Below the pieces are notes generated by a model, which was not told the DNA's origin, made no database searches, and saw only the letters and a list, made by a program, of their open reading frames with translations. Positions 49,008 to 61,116 of a stretch of 64,000 bases of DNA are shown here, piece after piece. A program made the translations under genes and the position numbers. Location of the stretch: the NCBI GenBank assembly GCA_002104905.1, contig MCFE01000419.1:1-64000 (forward strand), read 5' to 3'. The first letter of the stretch is position 1. Every line of letters begins with the position of its first letter. The stretch is from Basidiobolus meristosporus CBS 931.73 (taxonomy: Eukaryota > Basidiobolomycota > Basidiobolomycetes > Basidiobolales > Basidiobolaceae).

Positions 49008-52000
49008 GCCCTCCGGTCAGGACAATTGAAGTGCGGAAGAAGAAGCGTCAACATGATGCTTCTAGAGAGGAGGTGAAGGAACCTGTAGTAGAGGTTCCGT
49101 CAAAAGGAAAGAGCGCGGAATTAGGTGAAGAAGTACGGAATGAACCTTGGGAAGAAGTGTTAAAGCAAACAAAGAACGCTAGCACATCTTCCCATGGCCT
49201 ATTCCCCATAATGAAGGTACTAGAGCAAACCAAGGCAACCCTCCCAATAACCAATTTACTGGGACTGGCCCCGGCTCTAGTCAAGGAACTGATAGAGGGA
49301 TTGAAGGAGATAACAACCCTCCATGTCAACCAGACGGTCCTGCAAAAAGCAAATAAAGGTACATACGTAAAGGTATGTATAGAGAATAAGGAGATTCTTG
49401 CCCTTATCGACACAGGATCCTCTACGTTGATCATGTCAGAGTCATTAGCAAAACGTCTAAAACTAAATATAGTCCCCAACGACACCATTTGAGTACGGCT
49501 AGCGAATGACCAACTGGATACAACGGTAGGTGTGGTGCCTAATTGCCCCATTTGGCTAGGCAACTTGATAATACGCCAAGATGTTGTGGTCCTACCTGTT
49601 GCAGCCAACGACTTACTCATTGGCAAGAGTTGGTTTATCCAACATAAGATGGATATACTTTACAGTGCATCTGAACTCAGGTGGGATACCAAGAGTATTC
49701 CACTGATTCATATCACCGATGAGAGCGAGGCGCGTAGCAACAGTGTGACAATCAAAGAGGTGAAACCGTTGCAGTCTCCAATCATCACACAAAAGGTGAT
49801 AAAAATACCACCCGCCAGTGAGACGGTGATCTCATTAGAAACACCAATAGCTTATTCAACAAGCGGAAGAATGATAACCGCAGCGAAAGCATCCAAGCAA
49901 CTGGAAGGAATCTTGATCCCTAAAGTATGGATACCACCAAAATTTGAAACGCAAAGCCTGAAATGCTTAGTGGTTAACAACGGTTGACACACGGTGACAT
50001 TGCCTAGAGGAGTGCCATTGTTAAACTTAGAGGAAGTCGACAGAAACGACCAAGGACCACCTCCAAACAAAGAACCAGAAGAAGAACTCCCCAAACTAGA
50101 TGTGGACCCCGGTCTACCACCTACGTTACAAGACAAATTCCTAGAAGGAATACGTCCGCTTGCCCGAGTATTCTCTAAGAACCAAGTAATTGGTCATATA
50201 CCTGGGGTATATCACCAAATCCACCTTGCCAACAAATACCCCATCAAGCAAAAAGCCTATAGGAATTCAAAAATTGACACAGACTATATCAAAGAGACGA
50301 TTGAAACTTTATTAAAAGACAACATCATTACAGAGAGCCAGTCTCCGTGGGCCTCCCCCGTAGTGATAGTCCCAAAGAAAGATGGAAAGCGACGCTTTTG
50401 CATTGACTACTGGAAATTGAACGCCGTCACCCGGAAGGATGTGTATCCGCTACCTCAAATAGACAACCTCTTGGACAGATTAATTGGAGCTAAATATTTT
50501 AGCTCTCTTAACCTAATCTCCGGGTATTGGCAAGTAGAAGTAGCCCCGGAAGATTGACCCAAAACCGCTTTTATAACATTGTTTGGATTATACGAATGGA
50601 ACCGACTACCCTTTGGCTTGTGCAATGCCCCCGCTACATTCCAAAGGATGATCGACAAGGTGCTAGGAAATCTACAATGGAAATGCGCCCTTGTGTATCT
50701 AGACAACATCACAATATATTCCCCCAATGTAGAAGAACATATACACGACGTGCAACGTATCCTGACATCCCTCCTCAAGAACCAACTCAACTACATCCCA
50801 AGAAGTGCCATTTCCTGTATGCAAAATTGTTGTTCCTGGGCCACAAGATCTTGGCAGATGAAATATACCCATCTACGTCACTCCTGAAAGCCGTTCAAAA
50901 TGCACCTGCACCAAAGGACATTAATGCAGTGTTGGGATTCCTAGGATTAGCCGGCTACTATCACCGCTCTGTCAAAAACTTTGCGACAATAGCAGCCCCC
51001 CTATACGAATTGATGCAAAAGGGCCAGTGTTTTGTATGGTCGGAGCCTCAAAAGAGAGCATTAGATCAGCTGAAACATTCCCTGACGTCACCGCCAGTGT
51101 TACAATTTCCCAATTGGGATGCAAGATTTTTTATTAACTGTGATGGAAGCCTCACCGGTATAGGCGCCGTACTGGGACAATACCACCAACCCGGCAAATT
51201 CCACCCAATTGGTTACGTGAGCCGTTTGCTAAACAAACACAAACGCCACTACCCCGTTACTGAGATAGAATGTCTGGCTGTTGTTTATTCAATTAAACAA
51301 TTCCATACATACATACATGGTTGTCAATTCACGATAGTAATGGACCACTGCGCACTGGTCTGGCTGATGAAAACTAAAGACTTTACCGGCCAACTAGCAT
51401 GTCGGGCCCTACAACTACAGCAATACGACTTTGAAATAATTCACCGCGCTGGCAAGAAACACCAGGACGCAGACTTCCTCAGTTGCTATCCCGTTTGCCA
51501 AATACGTGTCAGTGATGAGTACGAGGACGTAATCTGCTTTAAAAAAAAAGGGAGGTATCCCAAACACACTGTTACAAACAAACGGAAGAGAGAATTTCGA
51601 AGGAAATGGTGTCAGTACAAAGTACAAGAATATTGACTATGGTTCCTCCAAGGACAATCCAGAGCCAAGGTACCCCCACTAGCAGCCCGTGAAGAAATCA
51701 TACAAGAAAGACATATGTCATTAGGACACGCTAACCCCCTAACGACATATAAGATGTTAAGAAAAACGTTTTATTGGCGAAAAATGATGACCAACGTTAC
51801 GAATACGTTACAAAGATGCACCACTTGCGAAAGATTCAACCGGAGTCAGAAGATAGGGACAACCGCACCAATACCGGTTGACCTGCCCTTCCACCAAGTA
51901 GGGATTGACTTCGTTGGCCCCTTTATGAAAACAAAGAAAGGAGAACAATACATAATAATTGCTACCGATTATTTCTCAAAGTGGGTAGAAGCCCAAGCCA

Positions 52001-52749
52001 TCCGCAATAAAGATCAGAAGACAACCGCCCAATTCATTCTAGAACACCTCATCTGCCAACACGGATATCCTCAGATACTCCTGTCTGACAATGGTGGTTC
52101 CTTCCTGAACAACACCGTGGCCCACCTATGCGAAATGATGGGCATGAAACAAGTCTTCACGGCCTCATATCACCCCCAGACTAACGGATTAACCAAGAGG
52201 ATGAACCAGACGTGTTGCCGCATACTGGAGAAGCTTCACTGGGAACTTCCCCAATCATGGGCCAAGCTGCTCCCACTGACACTCCTAGCAATGTGCACCA
52301 CACCAAATAAAACAACGGGTTTCTCCCCATATGAAATCCTATATGGACAAAGACCCAAGTGGCAGGAGGAAGCTGGATTGATGATGGAAGGTGTCCCCCT
52401 GACAACACATAACAACTATATAGAAAGGTTGATACACCGTATTGCCCACCTATACATAAAAGTATTCAAAAATGTTGACAAGCACCTTCCCCCTCCACCC
52501 AAAAATGAGAAACTAACAAGACAAAAGTGGAAATCAGGCAATAAGGTGTGGTACAACCAAACCGTTGCAGGCCTCAAGTTCCGCCCACAATTTACACCCC
52601 AATGGATTGGCCCATGCACCATTATCAGTTTGGACCACGGACCAAAGTACACCATCACCCTGAATAATAAGACAATCAGCAACGTAGCGCCAGCCCATCT
52701 GAAACCGTTTCATGATGATCCACCGATCATCACTGAAACCAAAGTGTGA
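48974..52749 (+). pseudogene. Gypsy pol: protease, RT, RNase H, integrase (broken)
   Basis: The protease motif LIDTGSSTLIMS lies near 49410. RT runs from about 50130 (SPWASPVVIVPKKDGKRRFC) through FGLCNAPATFQRMID to YLDN near 50705. A frameshift lies near 50800. RNase H follows (FINCDGSLTGIGAVLGQ ... ALVWLMKTKDF). Integrase has an HHCC finger (HMSLGH ... CTTCERF), GIDFVGPF, SDNGGSF and NGLTKRMNQ, ending at TGA 52747-52749. Premature stops are TGA at 49490, 49985, 50555 and 51634. No chromodomain is evident. Domain order is that of Ty3/Gypsy. Confidence 0.9.
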
Positions 52750-52878
52750 TTAAACAATTATCAGGACAAGGATAGAGGAAGACATGGGATACATTCGAAG
52801 TTTATTAGAGGAGATTTTAGTCAATATAGGTACAAATAATATGCGCAAGGGAGTTCGCCCAAAGGGGAGAACAAAAGA

Positions 52879-54048
52879 ATGCATATGGAAAGCGCCGAAG
52901 GAAACAGTTCACCCAAAACTGGCAATACCCCTCCCACTAGCAAGAACCAAGATGATATCAAAAACAAAACCAGCCTGCAAGTGTTAAGAGATATGGTACA
53001 AGCGTTACATACAACAAGAGCCACCTATGAAGAGTCATTTGCCGGAGCAGGCATGCTAATACAAGACACAATCAGAGAGGGACAAGACAAGTTACCCATG
53101 CCGATACAAAGCATGGTGATACTACCCAAGAAGACCGTGTACCAACTAAGAGGAGGTTCCTTGATCATTAAGGAGAAGGATGCCGCGCTGATTCCCATAT
53201 CCATACTGGACACAGTCAGACAGAAGACACAAGGAATCAACTGTCGCGCCCTCACAAGACCTCAAGAGCCCCCCTGTTTTGTTGCATACTTGCCATTAAT
53301 AGGTACCATGGTTGTTGAGGTATACGCAGACCTGGTACAAGCTGCAAGAGCACCAGAAGTAGAACTCCCGATCGAAGGACTCCTCCAAGAAGTTTGCAAA
53401 CATCTTGAACCACATTTCCAAGAAGGAACCATCTTAGAGAAGATACGCAAACAGATTAAATACACCGGCCAGTTAACCCATGCAATCCACCAAGTTGCTG
53501 TGTTACAACTATTACAGTGGTTTACCATTGGACAACTCAGGAATCAGTACAAAGTCCAACTCCAAGAAGCCGAAGAAACCGCCGCGGATTCTGTAGAAAC
53601 CATGAGGCGAGTACAAAAGCGCCTCGATCGCGCCACAGTTTCTACGGAAGAACTACAATACGTCTTGGAAGAAGCAAAAACTCGTTATTGACAACGGGTG
53701 ACTGCCAACCGAGTGTACACCCTCTTCAAAAGGTCCCCCGCCGTCATATTGAACACAAAAAGGACAAGCCCCAATAATGTTTGCAAGATAAAGAAGCAAG
53801 ACTTTATCGCGCTATTGCACCTTTTCTCGTTCTCCAACCCTCCCGAGAAACTTGCCCAGAACCCTATGGTTTGCCAACTATTTGGCTCTGTGGAAAACAT
53901 CCCTCAAGCAACACAGGCCGCACCCCACTCTGCCGCCAAATGGTGTCAGGTACTCGCCCGCAATCCCCTCGTGAGTGACAACCAGCAATGGTACTACGGT
54001 GACTCCCCATGCTCCGTAAACAAAATCAATCCTGGAGAAGCAAGTTAG
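52879..54048 (+). pseudogene. Third ORF of the Gypsy element, unknown function
   Basis: An open frame of 270 codons (MHMESAEGNSSPKTGNTPP...) ends in TGA at 53689-53691 and continues in the same frame for 118 more codons to TAG at 54046-54048. It would be about 389 residues. It follows the integrase stop by 129 bp, the position of env in errantiviruses. No signal peptide, membrane segment or furin-like site is seen. Residues about 200-270 form a likely coiled coil (QVQLQEAEETAADSVETMR and on). The one break fits CGA to TGA as in gag and pol, so it was probably coding until the element died. I recognise no domain. No plausible intron joins it to integrase. It could also be a captured host gene. 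Confidence 0.7.
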
Positions 54049-54092
54049 TCAAAGAACTTCAAGGACGAAGCTCCCACTTAACCCCCGGGATA

Positions 54093-54479
54093 TGTGAGTA
54101 CTCAATGTAGTACCCACTCTTTGCCCAAGAGTTCTCCCAAGAGTTCCCTCCAGATTCCTACCCGAAGTCCTCCAGTACCCTCCCTATGATTCCCCCACGC
54201 ATCCTCCCCTCCTATCCCTGCCCTTATCTCATTAGAGCACTTACCATAACAGGAAGGTGTTCACACCCCTATTTTATAACACATTGTCTATTGTCTAAGC
54301 CCCCCCAAGTGATATATATATCTACCCAATTGAACCAGGAAGAACAACAAGATTTGGACAAAATAAACAGAAGTCTTTATTACCTTGCTACCTTCTATTG
54401 GAAGCTATTCTGAACCAAGTGGTACTGACTTGACCTACAAGCTCTCCCACTCACCAAGTACAGTCAGTAATAACCCACA
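54093..54479 (+). repeat. 3' LTR of the Gypsy element
   Basis: 387 bp, TGTGAGTACTCAATG to AATAACCCACA. Nine differences from the 5' LTR; two are CG versus CA (GGACG/GGACA, CCACG/CCACA). Confidence 0.93.
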
Positions 54480-54484
54480 AAAGG

Positions 54485-55044
54485 GGCCTCTTACAGTTGT
54501 CTCTAAAGTTGGCTTTACACTAACAGGGTTCCTGAAAGGGCTTCTTTAAAGTCAAGGGGCCTCTTAAAGGGGTCTTTAAAGAGGTCTTTGGACTAAAGGG
54601 TGAATAGAGGGGTGTCTGTGGACTTTTCTAACAGAAAATTGGTATTTTTCTTTTAGAACTTATATTGGATTCTTGGGAGCAATGAAGTTTCTTTACTGAT
54701 GTAGTACCATTCAAAGTCAGAATATTCAACAGTGCAAGTGATACAGGGGAAGCTTATAACCTTTAAGCTTGTGAATATGGTGTGGAGATTCTGGAAAGAG
54801 AGGCTCTCTTTTATTCTTCAGCTGGTGAAGTCATATATATGAAAATTCTGAAGGATCAGAGTCTTTAGCAATTGTGCAAGCAATTCATGTGCTCAAAGCT
54901 AAACTTTGCAGTGGTGGAGATTTGACATTGGCGCAGCTCATGTAAGAATTTCTCATGATATGTATGGCTGGCTGATTGTTACATATGATTGAAGTCACCA
55001 TGGTAATCCTAGCAACAGATGCCTAGTATATTTGGTTTTTGGCC
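54485..55044. other. Repeat-like non-coding sequence flanking the Gypsy element
   Basis: Together with 47506-47701 this is the pre-insertion target. It is rich in CTTTAAAG and AAAGG words (54485-54610). No gene seen. The abundance of AAAGG slightly weakens the target-duplication argument for the Gypsy element. Confidence 0.4.
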
Positions 55045-56450
55045 TCTTTTGAAAGTATATTAAAACTCTTCAACCACTTCTGCAAAATTCATATGATAAA
55101 GCAAGAGACTACTGTACTGTACTACCCACAGCAATATGGAGTAGCAGAACATGCAAACAGATCAAGCATTGATATGGCAAGATCTATGATTCATGATCCA
55201 ATATGATCCTAGGATTTTTGGGCAGAATTAGTGGCCACAGCTGTATACCATAAAAATAGGAGTTATAACTGAATATATTGCAGTTCTACTCTATTTGAGG
55301 CATGGTATCAATACAGACCAGGTGCAGAGCATCTCAGAATAGTTGGGTGCACAGCATATGCTAAGTAACTGACTGGATATCAGTCAAAATTTGAGCCAAA
55401 AAGTGTAAAATGCATATTTTTAGGCTACTGCTATGTAAATAAGGCATAGAGACCCTACAACACCAAAGCAAAAGCCAGTCAAGTCCTAGAATGTGTTGAT
55501 TGATGAAAATTTAAAATACTTACAAAAAATGACATCAGATGAAGACAAATATCCAATCTCAAGTCCACTAATAATCAGGATGGAATCAGAGCAAATGATG
55601 AGAATTTTTGCACTCCAGAGGACCCTACAATCATAGCTCAGTCCAAATCAGTGCCCAGAGATATCCCTGAAGCAACTATTCTAGTATCACAATCCAGGAG
55701 ATTGAACTGGACCAGAAATAGCCCAAATTACTATATTGATCAGTATACAAACTCAACCTATGCCTATTCAGTCTATGTTGATGAGCTCTAGAGTGTACAA
55801 GAGGCCTTAAATAGCCCATAGACAGAGTTTTGGAGATCTGCAATGACTGAGGAGGATCAGGCCCTTATAGAAAATCAATCTTTGAGCTAAATAAGTTACT
55901 GATCAGCAAAAAATTCATTAAGTGTAAATGGGTATTCAAGACAAAAGATAAAGCTGATAGTACAATTGAAGGATGCAAAACAAGACTTTTGGTCAAAGGA
56001 TATTCTCAAACAATAGGACTGACTATACCAAGATTTTTGCATGGGTAGCCAAGTTAAATACCATCAGATGAAATTTGGCTTTTGCAGCCAAAAATAGGCT
56101 TTTTATACATCAAATGGATGTGAAAGCTGCATTATGAGTGAAGAACTTGATAAAGACATATACATGTATCAGCTTGATTGACTTGCTGAACAAGATACAA
56201 CCCATTTGGTCTGCAAGCCTAAACAATATCTATTTGGACTCAGACAATCACCAAGAGACTGGAAATGCAAGGTAGACTCTTATTTGAAATCTCTGAGTGT
56301 CTATAAGAATACTGCTGACTATAGTATTTACTATAGGCCAGATAGAGCAGACGCAGCTCTATTAGCCCTATATATGGATGATCTTATTATAGCCTTCAAT
56401 AACCTATAAACATTGGAAGAAGCTAAATTCAGCCTATTTAAAGACCCTAT
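55045..56450 (+). pseudogene. Degenerate Copia fragment D (integrase to RT)
   Basis: Starts in the integrase core (ACTCTTCAACCACTTCTGC, like CTTCATCCACTTCTGC in A) and proceeds through the linker and RT. Near the end it reads LYMDDLIIAFNNL (active-site MDD). Frames are broken every 50-150 bp. No LTR is attached. It is the oldest-looking Copia copy in the window. Confidence 0.75.
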
Positions 56451-58676
56451 GAAAAATCATTGAGATGATGCTGTCAAAAGGCCATCACAAAGTTAAAATC
56501 TTGTGACTAAGAGGTAATAATTCCATCAGGACACTATTCAGAGACTGTTGAAAAATAATTGCACCCCAGATTTCACAAAAAACTTGGTCAAAATTTTTCA
56601 TCACTACAATTTATAAGTGGCTTTTGATTGGTTCTCTGTCAATGTGCACACTTTCTGATCTCAGACACTCTATTCCCTTCTACATTTGTGTGCATTGATT
56701 GGCTATTGCCTCTTTTTCACACTCCTCACTTCCTGACTCAACTGTTCCTTTGACTTCTCATGATTTTATTTCCATTGAAACTTCAGTTGTACCTTGGTTG
56801 CCAGTTGTATTGACCTATACAAGTCCCTATACCCTACACTAACATCAAGCCCAACCCCACACTCAACAAGTAACTCCATTAAAATCCACCACTTACTAAG
56901 TATTTCTGCTCTGGTTCCACAACTGTGGTGGGAACTCAGCAGCTTTATGCCACTGTTAATTCACTGGTTTGCAAACATCCTGGTCTTCAGCCAGCACTGC
57001 AAGGTCTAGCACCACATCTGCCAGTCTTTGCAATAAGCCCTTGCAATATTCCAGTGCATTTTCTTGAGCACTGCTCTTGAAGAAGTGCTGCAACCTATTG
57101 GTGTGCATATTAATGTTCCAAAACTCCACCAAAGGCATTGTGATAGTTTTTTGAGCTCTTGACATTGTAGCCTTGTCTGTCAGTGGAATATCCACTCTGT
57201 CAACAATGGAGGCTGTGGTAGAAAAGTTGCATTTTTCAGCAAACTCATCTACCTTGCTGGAGTGAAGCTCAACTGGCTGCACTTCCAACTCTTGTGAAAT
57301 CAGCTATTCTCTTGTTGGTAATTCTTTCTAACTATGATGGGATTCAGTCTGTTCCTGGCTTGCGGTGTTGATTGGCAAGAACTGCAGTTTTTTTTGCAAG
57401 CCTCCCTGTCTCAGGCTTGGATAGACATTTTTGTCTTTACCTTATCATTTATCACTGCCAGGTCTTTCACTGCTACCATATCTGAGTGCTTCTTATAAAA
57501 GACCTACATTTCCTCCTGGATAAATTCTGCTCTGACGCATCTGTTTTAGCCTGCTTGTCCCTTGCAGGCAATCTTCTGGCAACCTGACAATGCTTTTCCA
57601 CTTGTTTTGATCCCTCCACCGTAGTTGTGATGGGCTCCTGTAAAAGCAGCTGGTTTTTATCACTGCCAGGCCCTTCACTGCTAGTATGACTGGGAGTTTG
57701 TTGAGTGGTCCTATGCTTTTCCTTGATAAATGTTGTGCTGGTGCATATGTGTCTGCCTGCTTGTCTCTAATTGGCACTCTTCCAGCTACCTGACATCTCT
57801 TTGACACTTTTCTCAAGCTTTTGACCTGGCTTCTGACCAGCTCTTCAGGAAGCTACTGGTTTTTGGCCATGACACCCTTGTACATCTACCTTTGACAGTT
57901 TCTGCTGTTCCTAAGATACTTTCTTAGCATACCAATACTGGCTCAGAATCCATTTACCTGTTTGAATCCAGGATAATGCTCATGGAACAAGTCAAGTGCA
58001 CTCCAGTTGCCCTTGAGTTCCTGGTGATCCCATGGTATGCCAGCCTTGAGGTGATGGCATGCTAGACTTCTGATGGCCTCTTATATATTAGCCCACTCTT
58101 CAATTTTGTACTCAACAGCTTCACAGATCATCAATGTCTTTGATTTTTAGGCTTGGGTATAAACACCACATTGTTTCCCTCCCATGCTGTGATAGGTTTT
58201 TCTATGGGCTTTATCTTTGGGCACTGTTGTTATGCTTCAAAGACTGTATGGTGTTCCTCTGCTGTTACATCATGAAACAGCTTAATTCTTGACTTTGACA
58301 TTGAGCTACTTGAGTTCTTTCTTTGCAGCAAAGATACTGCTTTCTCTACCTGGGATATTGATTGCTATACATGTATTATCCACTTATCCTGTTTTGGGAC
58401 TATTTCCTGATTTCTCTGGGCCATTGCATCTATCCTATCAGCCACTGCACCTAATTGCTTCATTAATGCATTGGTTTGAGCTGACAAAATACTTGCTAAT
58501 ATAGGTGGTGGTGATGTTATGTTGGCCACCTGCTGGTCTTCAACTGAAGGTACTGTGTTTGCAAACATTCTCATCTGCCTGAGTATAATGGTCAGCTTGT
58601 GGCTCTGCCAAGGTTCTCAGTTGCCTACTTGACTGAGAGCCTGAGGAGTCTGCATTATTACCTTCAATGGGCACAT
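56451..58676 (-). pseudogene. Decayed TE-like coding sequence
   Basis: On the minus strand several fragments read as former protein. They are 58574-58365 (SAQTNALMKQLGAVADRIDA), a piece near 58060-57960 (GIPWDHQELKGNWSALDLF, HEHYPGF), 57816-57493 and 57288-56956. Stops separate them. I cannot name the family; the repetitive surroundings and the loss of frame suggest an old mobile element. The plus strand shows nothing. Confidence 0.35.
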
Positions 58677-58678
58677 TA

Positions 58679-58703
58679 GACTTGTTCCATTGTACCGTGC
58701 CAG
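58679..58703 (+). repeat. Left terminal inverted repeat
   Basis: GACTTGTTCCATTGTACCGT plus GCCAG. Pairs with the complement of 62159-62183. Confidence 0.75.
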
Positions 58704-58789
58704 GGCGCGCGGCGCGATCCGCGGTCGCAAAGAACGATCGGGCGCAATATTATAGCTACCAGAAGGCAGGATTGTTCTTGGACAATTTC

Positions 58790-58889
58790 GCACTATGCGG
58801 GACGATTTTGCACTATGCGGGACGATCTCGCACTATGCGGGACGATCTCGCACTATGCGGGACGATTTTGCACTATGCGGGACGATCTC
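58790..58889 (+). repeat. Subterminal 20-bp tandem array, five copies
   Basis: Unit GCACTATGCGGGACGATYTY repeated head to tail five times without spacers, followed by a partial copy (GCACACTATGG). Subterminal repeats of this kind often bind transposase or accessory protein; that role is inferred. Confidence 0.9.
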
Positions 58890-59500
58890 GCACACTATGG
58901 CACAATCTGACACAATGAGGTTGGCGCGGATGATTGCGCCAACTTGTAATGCTTGCATCACGTGCGCGATTGGATACCGCTATAATGGCAGGTAAAATCC
59001 GGTATTTCGATATGTTTCTTTAATGTAAATGGAAATAAATGTGTATCACACTATAAACTACACTGATACTTACCATTTTGGTTACCCTCACTCCAATTGG
59101 ATGGTATCTCAGTGGTTAATTGGTCCAAAAGTATCCTGAAGCTGGCAGCCCCCAATTGGCTCATTGACTACTGAAAAAGCTAGCTGATTCACCATCAAAT
59201 ATCCCATTTTGCCCATTGAGCAAGTAAATCCCTGATCCTAGTGATTGGGCAAGGTGTCATAGCTAGCACGCAAGCAATCGTGTAGGTGCGAAACAGATCC
59301 AATAGCTGCACTGGTATTACAGATGACGTATATATATGCAGGGTGTTTATTTATAGGGGTTCTGTCTCAAATGTGAGACAACCTTGATATTACTTATATC
59401 AAAAATTTGATGATCACTGATTTGCGATGGCTCGATTCGGATTGCAAAAAAAAAGGGTTGTTGGGATCATTACAAATGTGAGCAATTCAAAGCGATCGCA

Positions 59501-60757
59501 TCATCTTCTCCTGGGTTTTTTTCTCACAGGGATTACTACTGAAGCATTTGGTAGTGACTCACTTTGCACACCTATACTACTTCCTGGCTGACTATCATCT
59601 TGGCTACTTGTGTATTTGTAGTCAGTATTTTGCCTCCTAGTTGATGAGTGCAATGCTGCAGCTTGGCCGCGCTGAATTGCTCCAACTGAACCAACTGAAC
59701 CAACTGAACCGGCCTGTAGTGCCATGTGCTGACGCGTTCTTTTACTTGCCAAGGGCTGCGGTGGTTGAGTCACTTCATGTTGGTCATCATCAGTCAGTTC
59801 ACCAGAAGTAACTCGCTGATGGTCAGGCAAAACGGCACGCGCAGGCGCGCCTTGACACGTTGAGATGGCCCTTGGCTGAGTTCGATGTGATGCCGCATGT
59901 TGACGCGACTCGGTCCGCTCCAATGGACTTGTGTCTAAATGAGCAGTTTGGCAAGTTCTGGTAGTTTTGCTCTGAAGCGCGCGCGTTGACCCAATGCGCG
60001 TTGACTTGACGCGGGGCGTTCTGGTAAAGGATGTTGGCGTGGTCTGGACTGACGTGCGCCGGCGCGCTGTGGTTGCAAGAGATGGTAGGGAATCCAGCAA
60101 GGCGTGCTGGCGCAATCTGGACGATGTTGCTTGCGGTCTGTATTCTTCCTCCTGAAGCTCACCATCTGATTCCTCAAGGTATTCACTTACCCTCTGTCTG
60201 ATACTTTGGAGCTGTTGCCTGGATGAGTCCTGTGTATATTGCTCTCGGAAGCCACTTAGCTCTACTAATATATCACGTAGTACATTAGTCATTTGAGGCA
60301 AAAACTCATTCAAAATCTCTTTGGTTCCCAAAGTTGAGGCACGAACGGACGCGTCCGGCCCGTACTGTGCAAATTGCGCGCGAAATTGTTCCCGAGCGGC
60401 TTCCTCGTCAAATCCCCTCACTCTCAGCTCATTCTTGATTTCAATACTTGTCTTGTTATATATCTTTTTACATACATCGGCTGGCATCTTGATGTAGAAC
60501 TCATGCCACAGCTTTCTACTCAAATTCTTCCATCTTTGTCAACTCTCTGAGGTATCTAGTTCTGATAGATTAATCAGTAGTGCCCAAATATCTGTATGAA
60601 GGCTCATCATAGACACTTGGGCCATACTAAAATCATTTGGCGAGAACTCAAACGGATCCGACATCAACTTTTCCGGTCCGGACCGCGCTAGTGAGCTGGG
60701 GGATGGGTTTTGTCTGGGTTGTACTAAAGATGAGTTGAGGCTTGGTATGGGGACCAT
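59501..60757 (-). pseudogene. Accessory protein of the DNA transposon, one in-frame TGA
   Basis: From ATG at 60757 the frame runs 72 codons to TGA at 60539-60541 and then continues, in the same frame, 346 more codons to the TAG at 59501. About 418 residues in total. After the stop it reads QRWKNLSRKLWHEFY, a Trp-containing helical segment like a Myb/trihelix DNA-binding part. Then comes a coiled-coil-prone stretch and a long Ser/Thr/Arg/Gln-rich tail with GSVGSVGSVG (a 9-bp microsatellite) and a basic end KKPRRR, likely nuclear targeting. The stop fits CGA to TGA; readthrough or an unseen intron is possible. Harbinger elements carry such a DNA-binding partner beside the transposase. Confidence 0.6.
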
Positions 60758-61116
60758 AGCAACGGATTTGGATACTTATACAGCAGTATATTGGCATCAA
60801 CCTGGTCTTATATGAAATATATATGAAAACTAAAGTGATTGTTGAATTTTCCATATATTATGCATGATGCATCTTGGATCGCGTTGACACGGATCAGATC
60901 ACATCAATTGCAGATTTCCTATTTGATTATAGACCTATGATTAAAGCATCAATAAAAGTACCAAGGCATTGTTTGCGGATGATTATTGGGACATAATGAT
61001 GGGATACATGGCAATTGATGGAGATTTAACCATAATGTGTTAAAAATCAGATAAATAACGCAGATTGCGCTGAATCGATTCAAACCGCCTCCATACAATC
61101 ATCCATCAATTTTAAT

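Larger units (their letters stand above)
47707..54479 (+). mobile_element. Ty3/Gypsy LTR retrotransposon with a third ORF
   Basis: A full-length 6773-bp element. Direct LTRs of 387 bp each (47707-48093, 54093-54479) differ at nine positions by my count, and a 5-bp target duplication AAAGG (47702-47706, 54480-54484) frames it. Order is gag, protease, RT, RNase H, integrase, then an extra ORF of about 389 codons. Six in-frame stops, all TGA, and one frameshift near 50800 break it. The two RT catalytic Asp positions seen (SLNLI and YLDN) and the integrase catalytic Glu (NGLTKRMNQ) are also changed, so it is dead. It is the youngest LTR element here judged by LTR similarity. Confidence 0.95.

Noticed and set aside
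52784-52987. Separate small ORF before the third Gypsy ORF
   Set aside because: Overlaps the start of the third ORF in another frame and has no conserved features.
47707-54479. Classical RIP as cause of the Gypsy decay
   Set aside because: CpA-directed RIP would give many TAA and TAG stops from CAA and CAG; only TGA is seen.
58790-58889. CRISPR-like array
   Set aside because: Units are contiguous 20-bp tandem copies without spacers, inside a eukaryotic DNA transposon end.
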